Shown here piece after piece: positions 57,123-64,000 of a stretch of DNA of 64,000 nt. This DNA is from Vandiemenella viatica. Its lineage: Eukaryota > Arthropoda > Insecta > Orthoptera > Morabidae. Below the pieces are notes generated by a model. That model was given only the letters and a program-made list of their open reading frames with translations. It was not told where the DNA came from and searched no databases. How positions within the stretch are numbered: position 1 is the first letter of the stretch; the number at the start of each line of letters is the position of its first letter. The DNA lies in assembly GCA_031002005.1 (NCBI GenBank), contig CM061919.1:221152739-221216738 (forward strand), given 5' to 3'. Made by a program: the position numbers and the translations under genes.

Positions 57123-57830
57123 TGTAACGGCTACTCAACGCTATTCGTGTTTGTATAGTTAAAAGTTCGTTGAAGCAATTGAGCAGCTACACTTCCTAAC
57201 ACGATTTTTTTCTTAAGCTTTCTTCCACCACTAATTACTCTTTTAATTAAAGGTTCGTTTTTGCCGTGCGGTCGCCAGTCTTTCGGCTATGCTAATTGGT
57301 TACTTAAAGTCACAGAAGAAAAACACTTATGCGTACTAGTTTTGGTAGATTTATTCCTCTGAGACTACACAGTCCACAAGCATGCCACCAGACAATAATA
57401 CTAATGTTTCTTCGTCACCGAAAATAGCAGCTTCAAGTACAGCCAAGAAACTAAATAAGCAGTGAGCACAATTCTCGAAACTAATTAACAAACAATCGCC
57501 ATAGTCCGATTCTGCAGTAGTTTACTAAACACAGTTTATATTGAATCAGGTCTCTCGGAAGAACCTTCATAGTCCAACATATACTTCAGCACACATCCCA
57601 CAGTGTTCTTTAGTACGGAACACACGCCAAGCGGCAGTACGATGTATTCACGGGATAAACACACTGCCGTAGACCTTCCGTTCCCGCCGGCTGTTCCGTA
57701 CGTTACCCCTGACAATCACCGACCCCCGACTCACCGCACTCGGCGCTCGCCCACCGCCAAAGACCTTACATACCTCTCAGATTACATTATCCACTCCAAA
57801 TATAACCGTAACGTTCATGGTTACGTTACA
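57123..57830 (-). mobile_element. LTR (5' LTR of minus-strand retrotransposon)
   Basis: 708-bp partner of 51370-52073 with the same TGTAAC/GTTACA ends. On the minus strand it would contain the promoter; no TATA box assignment was attempted. Confidence 0.92.
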
Positions 57831-57851
57831 CAACCAAAGTAACATTACAAA

Positions 57852-58080
57852 CTAACACACGAATCTGTCTGTCTTTCATCATTCGATAAGTTCTTAAAAT
57901 TTCGTGACTAAAACTGTTATTCATGCCGAAAAAAATGTCCTGTGTCCTTCCTACACTATTTCATTGTTAAATTCCATCAATATTGATATAGCCATTTAGT
58001 CGTCAAAACGTAACAAAAAGACAGAAACTTACTTCCACATTTATAATATAATAGCTGGTACCCACAACTTCGTTCGTGAT
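57852..58080. repeat. Dispersed repeat related to 6290-6530
   Basis: Shares TTCGATAAG, TTCGTGACTA, ACTGTTA, AATGTCCTGTG, CCATTTAGTCGTCAAAA and CTTACTTCC in the same order as 6360-6520. It ends in TTTATAATATAAT. The head phrase of the same family (AGCTGGTACCCACAACTTCG) follows at once at about 58052, so two copies or a rolling junction are abutted. Confidence 0.75.
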
Positions 58081-58084
58081 TGTA

Positions 58085-59330
58085 AAGTATTCATATTGAC
58101 AGCTGTAGACATCTAACCACCATAATGCACGATGGGAGACTCGATACTATTACCACACACAAATACCAGTCTTCTGCGCTATGTAGTTCCGGCAGCAAAG
58201 TAAAATTTACGGATACACACAAGTCTTTGGATGAAATACGAAAATATTCATGATCGACCAATTTCGAACACCATATCTCACACACTCCCACAGTTACCGA
58301 ATTTCGGCCAACGTTGTGATCGATGGGTGACTCTGTGTTACAACCACACAAAAACGCCGGTAATCTGCGATTGATAGTTTTCACTTAAAAGTGATACAAC
58401 GTGAAACATGCGTCTTTGGCAGAAATATGAAATTGCCGCAGGTCGACCATTTTATCCCCCATTTCTCCCACACCCCCATAGCTACCGACATCTAACAACC
58501 ATAGTGCACTACATGAGATACGATTCTACTACGAAAAACAAACAGCAATGCTCTATGCTATGTAGTTGTGGCAGAAAAGTGACATATGCGGAGACAGTCG
58601 AAATACGAAAATATCCTTGGTCGGCCACTTACAACCACCATATCTACCACACTACCACAGTTTCTGAAAATCGGCCGCTGTTGTGATCGAAAGGTGACGC
58701 TGTGCTACTACTACACACAAACGCCAGTTATCTGTGATATATAGTTTTCGCTGAAAAGTGATACACCGTGACACTTTTGTCTTTGGCAGAAGTATGAAAT
58801 TGCCACAGGTCGAATACTTTCAACCCCCATATCTCCCACACCCCCATAGCTAGAGACATCTAACAACCATAGTGCACTACATGAGATACGATTCTACTAC
58901 CAAACACAAACACCAATGTTCTATGCTATGTAGTTGTGGCAGAAAAGTGACATATGCGGAGACAGTCGAAATACGAAAATATGCTTGGTCGGCCACTTAC
59001 AACCACCATATCTACCACAGTACCACAGTTTCTGAAATTCGGCCGCTGTTGTGATCGAAAGGTGACTCTGTGCTACTACTACACACAAACGCCAGTTATC
59101 TGTGATCTATAGTTTTCGCTGAAAAGTGATACACCATGACACTTTCGTCTTTGGCAGAAGTATGAAACTGCCACAGGTCGACCACTTTCAACCCCCATAT
59201 CTCCCACATCCCCATAGCTACCGACATCTAACAACCATAGTGCACGACAGGAAAGACGATTCTACTACCACACACAAACACCAATGCTCTATGCTATGTA
59301 GTTGTGGCAGAAAGGAGAAATCTGCGTGAA
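58085..59330. repeat. Tandem satellite, 368-bp higher-order unit
   Basis: The phrase TCTAACAACCATAGTGCAC or a variant begins at 58112, 58491, 58859 and 59227: spacings 379, 368, 368. Each unit contains two related halves of about 184 bp that share ACACAAAC, TAGTT, GAAAAGTGA, GACA and ACAACC/CAACCCCCATATCTCCCACA landmarks. So the 368-bp unit is a diverged dimer repeated about 3.3 times. Open frames at 58408-58686, 58872-59054 and 59126-59329 recur only because the DNA repeats; I do not call them genes. Confidence 0.9.
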
Positions 59331-59523
59331 GATGAGCCGCGCACGGCTCAAATTAAATGATTAAAAATTGAAAGTTTTATTTGTAATAATATGAGAATTA
59401 CGGTGCTATTTTTTATGTAAATTGTTATGTTTATTATTATTATTATTTTTTTTTGTCGTATAAGTGGAGACCAGTGTGATGTAACATGACACTTTGTTGT
59501 CCACAAGTTTTTGTTGGCTAAGT

Positions 59524-60500
59524 ATGCCAAAGCGAAGAGTGACAACTCTCTACACCCAAATGCCTAACTGTGAGGGAGGTTGGAGAATTGACGTGTTTTT
59601 AAAGGGTGCATCATATCGTGAAATCTTCCGAAGGATTGGCCAAAGTGCAATATCAGCACACAGACTTGTTACAGAATGAATGAAAGAAGACACTAATAAT
59701 CCATACAGATTGATAACAGCACGTGAAAACCGTCAAATGGTGGCTGTTGCTGGCAGATGGTTGACTGCAGGCCAGATCCAAGTCACCATCCCACCCGGAC
59801 GATTGTAAACCAATTGCTCTGACTCCTGTGCCATGTGTCCCATTAACCTAAATCCATTGCCAGCATCATCTAACCAGGTGTAATGCAAAACACAAATAGA
59901 CATGTGAATGGCGTACATTTGTGTTTAGAGACGAGTCTCGATTCTGTCTATGGCAAAGTAATAAACGACGACATGTTTGCAGGCGTAATGGAGAAACGGC
60001 ATACCTGCTGTGTTATCAGAACGTCACACAGGTGCAGCCACTGGTGTCATGGTTTGGAGGCAATCAGTTTCGACAGCATGACTGAGTCGGCTGTTGTTGA
60101 TGGCACAATGACAGCCCAATCACTATGTAGATGGGGTAGTGCATCTTTTTGTGATACCCTTCTTGTCCACCATATAAATCGCATCTTCCAACAAGATAAT
60201 GCCCGTCCTCATACTGCGGCCATCGTCACACAAGCCTTGCAAGGAGTTTCGATCACAATTTGGACAGCACGGTCCCCAGATTTGCCCCCTATAGAGCATG
60301 TCTGGGATACCAGGAGTAGACACATTAGATCACATGGTCACCCAGCACAAACTGTGCAACAACTGACTGCACAAGACATGCAGGCGTAATGAGACATACC
60401 CCAAGAAGACATCCGAACACTTATTGATTCAATGCCGCAAGGATCCACGAATGTATTGATGCTCAAGTTGGCCGCATTTCTCACTGACAACTGTAATTAA
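59524..60500 (+). pseudogene. Tc1-like transposase pseudogene
   Basis: It starts MPKRRVTTL, with a helix-turn-helix-like GASYREIFRRIGQSAISAHR. The middle is broken by many stops. The frame around 60060-60389 regains the catalytic end: FQQDNARPHTAA with the second Asp and WTARSPDLPPIEHVWD with the Glu of DDE. Only 32 residues separate these where Tc1 elements have 34, implying a small in-frame loss. C-terminal phrases IPQEDIRTLIDSM and NVLMLKLAAF appear in shifted frames near 60400-60480. Length matches a complete Tc1 gene. Terminal repeats were not found. Inactive. Confidence 0.85.
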
Positions 60501-60510
60501 AAGTAATAAC

Positions 60511-62100
60511 TTAGCCTGCTCAATTTCCATTTGTTATCATTTCTTCTATGTATGGCCCTGCATATGTCTTCAAAGTTTCCTAAAATTCCACCATTCATGT
60601 ATACGTGTTGTGATTTTAATTTCCAGCAGTGTAACTAACTACAGGGCTTACATAAGATTCCGCTATAAATCATCCCAATCATTTGTTATTGAAACGTTAA
60701 CATAGGCTGTATTTAAGTGACTTCGCATCCACGGTATTTGCAGGACCAAGGGATATAACAGAAGTGGCTCGATCCATGTAGAAGCAATTCCAGACCCAGA
60801 TAGGGTCCCATAGGTGCAAATCCTGGACCCGGGTATCACAAGTTGTGAGACCCTGGGGGATACAGTATATTCAGAGAAGCAACTCTTCATTAAATTACTT
60901 CATAAAAATAAAAGAATAAAATATAAAAAGAACGCAGTTAATAAAAGCAACGGGTCAGGTACAGTAATATAAGAACATGCCTTTGCGATATCTGCCGTCT
61001 TTACATGAAGTACTTAACAAGTGAAGTATTTTATTACCCGCCTAAGATATACGTAGCTTCAGACTCTTAAATATGACATTGTGTGTACTGAAGACCATCT
61101 CCACGTGTAAATTTTATATTTCTAGCGCCGCTCTGTTGCGTATAAATAAAAAATGTAAACGGCTCGAATGTTCGGTCAGTTTATTAAAGCTAAAGTTTTG
61201 TTCAGAAGTTCAACATCCCCATCGATTTAAGGAACCCATAAGAATTTAGGTACCTGTATTCGACAGAGAGGTTACCCATAATAGAAATCTTCTTGTCTAA
61301 ATTTGTGATGGAAAGTTCTTAGAGAATCATTCGCTTATTTATTTCATCGCGATCATATTTGCATATTCCCGATTTCTCGATCAGTAGAAAGCATAGCAAA
61401 CTTACATGAACCTGGAGATAAAGAGCTTACTGATGTTACGATTTCGCTAGCAAGATACGCAGTTCCGACTGTTTTAAACACATACACTACAAAAACTAAT
61501 TACTTATGAGGCTATGACACGATACCATCAACGAACACTTGGGTCCGCTCCGATTGACTTGAAACCTGACAGTATTGCTAGTCTAATGCAATTTTCCGAA
61601 TCATTTTATTTGCATAAATTCGAACATGATACGATTTCATGTCGAGTATGGGTGCACTGTCGACAATAGGTAGGTACGCAGAGTGTAAATCGAATAACGC
61701 GAAATGTACTCAATTTATACAACACGAATCTGTCAGATGATAAATTAAAAAATTACTAGAAAATACTTCAAGGCACTTGTGAATCTTAGCTTTAAAGCTA
61801 ATGGAATTATAAATAAGCAAAACAATTTTGAAGCCTAGACTATGCGTATTCCGACATACGTTTGGTTGCTTTTTTTCTTCATTTTCAAAATAAAATCTAA
61901 CATTTTTCTTAAAATAATTTCAAGGATATACTATTTAAATGTCTAATTACCATGATTTTAACAATTTTATACATATATATATAATATATCCTTTAATTTT
62001 AAAACCTCCTCCCTTTATACAAGAAAACTTACATTGCATACGCCGCTTCTAACAGTGACGGGCGGCAAGCACAACGATTTCATGTGATTGTTGGAGCTAC
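60511..62100. other. Unassigned AT-rich interval
   Basis: No repeat or gene recognised on either strand. The open frame 60663-60890 (-) lacks a signature. Confidence 0.5.
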
Positions 62101-62163
62101 AGAGCGATGCTCTTTTTTTTTAAGTGTGCGTTGTTGCCATGGAGGAAGGAAATATATGGAGGA

Positions 62164-62213
62164 GAAGTGACGTTAAATCTGTGAAGCAGGCTCTAAACTC
62201 TCGCGCATGCGCA
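62164..62213 (+). promoter_or_regulatory. Putative promoter motifs: GTGACGT and NRF-1-like palindrome
   Basis: GTGACGTTAA (CRE-like half site) lies at about 62167, and GCGCATGCGCA (NRF-1-type palindrome) at 62203-62213. The palindrome is about 100 bp upstream of the THAP exon start codon. NRF-1-type sites are common in TATA-less animal promoters. The same palindrome also occurs in transposons of this window (34.04, 41.79 kb), so it is weak evidence alone. Confidence 0.45.
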
Positions 62214-62313
62214 GTGGTGGCAGCGGCGAAATTGCGATCCCAAACAAATGCGAAATTCACATTGTGTTAGATGCTGTAATTATTTCATTTTGTAATGTGT
62301 ATAAGTGTTTAAA

Positions 62314-62384
62314 ATGCCATCTTGTGTTGCATACGGTTGCACAAATAGGCAAGAGAGGAAAGAACATGGAATATCATTTCATAA
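62314..62384 (+). CDS. THAP-domain protein, first coding exon
   Basis: An ATG opens MPSCVAYGCTNR, continues QERKEHGISFH and reaches AA|GTAAGT at 62383-62390, a consensus 5' splice donor splitting a Lys codon. THAP zinc-finger domains start in just this way (MP.C...GC.NR....G.SFH.FP, first two zinc Cys at residues 4 and 9) and often have an intron exactly after the SFHK position. The two remaining zinc ligands and the AVPTIF-type motif would be in later exons, which I could not find in the 1.6 kb to the window end. THAP domains occur in host DNA-binding proteins and in P-element transposases, so this could be a host gene 5' end or a P-like element. The translated frame continuing past 62384 is intron. 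Confidence 0.7.
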
Positions 62385-62389
62385 GTAAG

Positions 62390-62822
62390 TTGAATTCTAA
62401 TTATCGTTGTTGAAGTGAGCAATAGAAATTACAAATTTTGGTGCCTGTCTATAAATATTTAGTTATAGCACTCAATGGGATGACTTTGTTCTCAAATTTT
62501 TGTTGGTGCAGTGTAGAAAATCAGAATACCTTGCTATTTTTCACATAATAGACTAGCATTACTTTTTAACGAGTGTTGAAAATGAGATTTAAAGGGATGG
62601 GTTTTACATCGCGATTCAGTGAATTTAGTATTGTGCTTTCATTCATCACGTTGCAGTTTATACTGACAGTGTATGATGAAATTAAATGCGTTAAATTATG
62701 CTATGCAATCTAGGAATCTTGATGAAGCAAATGATGTTGTTACCGCAAATACAGTTTGCGATTCAAATACGTGTGTGTGGGTGTGTCTACATAGTTTGAT
62801 TCTGTAGCGGCAATTTAATGGA
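62390..62822. other. Presumed THAP intron start
   Basis: AT-rich; a TTGTTGGTGCAG acceptor-like phrase ends near 62512, but the sequence after it does not continue the THAP domain. Confidence 0.35.
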
Positions 62823-63050
62823 GATTGTGGTTAGGTCTAAATGCAGTCTGTACCAGAATGGTTTTGTTGTTCCATAAGGGACAAAGAATTTATCTATTAC
62901 TGTTAGTAATTTCATGAGAACCAAGTTAGTGACAAAACGTGTATCGTGATGGAAACTACTTCCAGCTATTCCCAATTAAGTTTACGATGTATGGTAACAA
63001 GATAACTATTTTTATTCTGGTCTAGGCCGCATTTCAACATAATCACAAGT
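62823..63050. mobile_element. MITE-like inverted repeat, ~228 bp
   Basis: GATTGTGGTTAGGTCTAAAT at 62823 and following bases pair with 63014-63050 over 37 positions, about 27 matching by eye. The arm phrase recurs singly at 9793, 38342 and 63125. No target duplication was defined. Confidence 0.5.
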
Positions 63051-63159
63051 GGTAGTAAAAAAGCTGAAATATCCATTCTGCATGTCCACCATGTAATTCA
63101 TTGTGGCTTCGGCAGAATTAATTTTTGGCCCAGGCCGCATATCAACCCAATCCCAGTAT

Positions 63160-63560
63160 ATCCCAAAAACTAAGCAAGATAGCGAAAATTTTATTCTTTA
63201 TTTTCGATTAGTCCCGTCATGTTACATAAGAATCGATCATTAAATTTGACTTTTTGCGAAATTTTTCTTCTGCATTTCAACTCAAGACACCTCACTTTTG
63301 ATACAGTATATCTCGAGAACTAGGCGAGATATCGAAAATTTTTATTCTTTATTTTTTATTATTTATTTGTCTCGTCTTTTTAAATAAGAATCCGTTATCA
63401 AATTTGATTTTGACCAATTTTTCTCTTCTGAATTTCAACCGAAAACGTTTCACGTTTGAGACAGAATATTTCGAAAACTAAGCATGATATCAAAAAATTT
63501 TATTCTTAATTTTTTGTTTGTCTTATGGAGTTACATAATAATCCATCACCAGATTGCGGC
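63160..63560. repeat. Tandem repeat, ~150-158 bp unit
   Basis: The AACTA(A/G)GC phrase followed by GATAT/GATAG and ATTTTATTCTT begins at 63168, 63318 and 63476. The intervening parts align through TTACATAAGAATC, AAATTTGA, TTTTTCTTCTG and ATTTCAAC. About 2.6 copies, moderately diverged. Confidence 0.8.
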
Positions 63561-63910
63561 GTTACGTTTATCCTAGTGTCCCTTTGAGGTTTTTGTACAT
63601 ATATCCCGTGTCTGTATGGGTTCGGCCTAGCCCCCCACTCCTTCTCCACCAGGCTTCACTTCAATGAGTGGTGAAGGTCTCTTGCGTCGTCTCCATATAT
63701 TTCCTTCCTCCAAGGTTGTTGCCAATAATTATACTCTTCTGTGATGAAAGAGCACAGCCCCCTGGATAGTATCTGAAAAAGCGATAGATCAGCTGAAAAA
63801 AAAATTATTCAAAACATTAAAAATAGACGTGTTTCGACACCAAAGGATAAAAGCAGTCTAACAATTTTTTTTTTGTATCACAGTAATTGCGATTACTATT
63901 TTCGAAATGC

Positions 63911-63938
63911 GGGTGTCACCCCCAAACGGGTGACACCC
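63911..63938. repeat. Perfect 11-bp hairpin
   Basis: GGGTGTCACCC at 63911-63921 and GGGTGACACCC at 63928-63938 are exact complements around a 6-base loop. They are followed by a GC-rich stretch (GGGGCGGTCCGCCCC) that is itself a palindrome, and a C run. This has the look of a transposon end; the partner end is probably outside the window. Confidence 0.7.
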
Positions 63939-64000
63939 GGGGCGGTCCGCCCCCTCCCCCCCCCCCAAGTTATATGTTGCAGATCGAGCTTCGTGGGTGA

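Larger units (their letters stand above)
51370..57830 (-). mobile_element. LTR retrotransposon, 6.46 kb, pol-deleted
   Basis: Two direct LTRs bracket a 5.05-kb interior read on the minus strand. The order is primer-binding-site-like sequence, GC-rich leader, gag (broken), an unknown charged frame, then only the last part of integrase, and a purine tract. Protease, reverse transcriptase, RNase H and integrase catalytic core were not found. The GPY-type integrase tail suggests the Gypsy/Metaviridae group. No 4-6-bp target duplication is visible (CAGCT at left, CAACC at right), so one flank may be rearranged. It is a defective insect retrotransposon. Confidence 0.88.

Noticed and set aside
58408..59329. 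Three similar open frames that look like a small gene family
   Set aside because: They are the same part of successive 368-bp satellite units; the repeat explains the similarity.
62207..62413. 68-residue frame that begins upstream of the THAP exon and reads in another start context
   Set aside because: It is out of frame with the THAP motif; the THAP reading from 62314 has the conserved residues and a splice donor.
58085..63560. CRISPR-like array
   Set aside because: The repeats are long tandem units without unique spacers, and the DNA is eukaryotic.

Overview
This window looks like repeat-rich, AT-rich arthropod (most likely insect) nuclear DNA. It shows no bacterial organisation. It carries the debris typical of large insect genomes: tRNA-derived SINEs, CR1/Jockey-type and RTE-type LINEs, mariner/Tc1, hAT, PIF/Harbinger-like and Transib-like DNA transposons, one LTR retrotransposon, and microsatellites. 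Several SINE and LINE ends (the hexamer CATCTA tail near 13.95 kb, SINE heads near 15.2 and 29.1 kb) resemble repeats I know from Polyneoptera (locusts, stick insects). That lineage assignment is recollection and low confidence. Two runs of exactly 1000 N (11190-12189, 47997-48996) are scaffold gaps.

Layout. 1-3465 is copy A of a near-identical direct duplication; copy B is 43355-47996 and stops at the second gap. 4.5-9.3 kb is a layered insertion site: a CR1/Jockey-type LINE, split by a 2.87-kb PIF/Harbinger-like element and by a SINE, then a Jockey fragment. 12.9-16.7 kb holds a dead mariner, a LINE 3' end, a SINE and a 647-bp transposon with ~105-bp terminal repeats. 17.0-17.5 kb is an isolated CpG-rich patch. 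18-24 kb is LINE/SINE debris including an RTE-type reverse transcriptase relic. 25656-26844 is a Transib-like element with a relic related to the RAG1 C-terminal region. 28-35 kb has hAT-type MITEs, SINEs, retroposon ends, a LINE RNase H relic and an internally deleted mariner. 37-43 kb contains a SINE, a MITE and a nearly intact mariner (40530-41859). 50.5-57.8 kb holds a hAT relic and a 6.46-kb LTR retrotransposon on the minus strand that has lost most of pol. 58.1-59.3 kb is a higher-order tandem satellite, followed by a Tc1-like pseudogene.

Host genes. The only sequence I would defend as possible host coding DNA is a short first exon of a THAP-domain protein at 62314-62384 (+), ending at a consensus splice donor, with an NRF-1-like palindrome about 100 bp upstream. 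Nearly all other open frames are transposon relics, shadows or chance.

How the parts relate. Nested insertions give relative ages. In several places the target-site duplication can be read directly, and at 46597-47811 the duplicate copy supplies the empty site. Identities below come from reading motifs, terminal repeats and target duplications by eye; no database search was possible.
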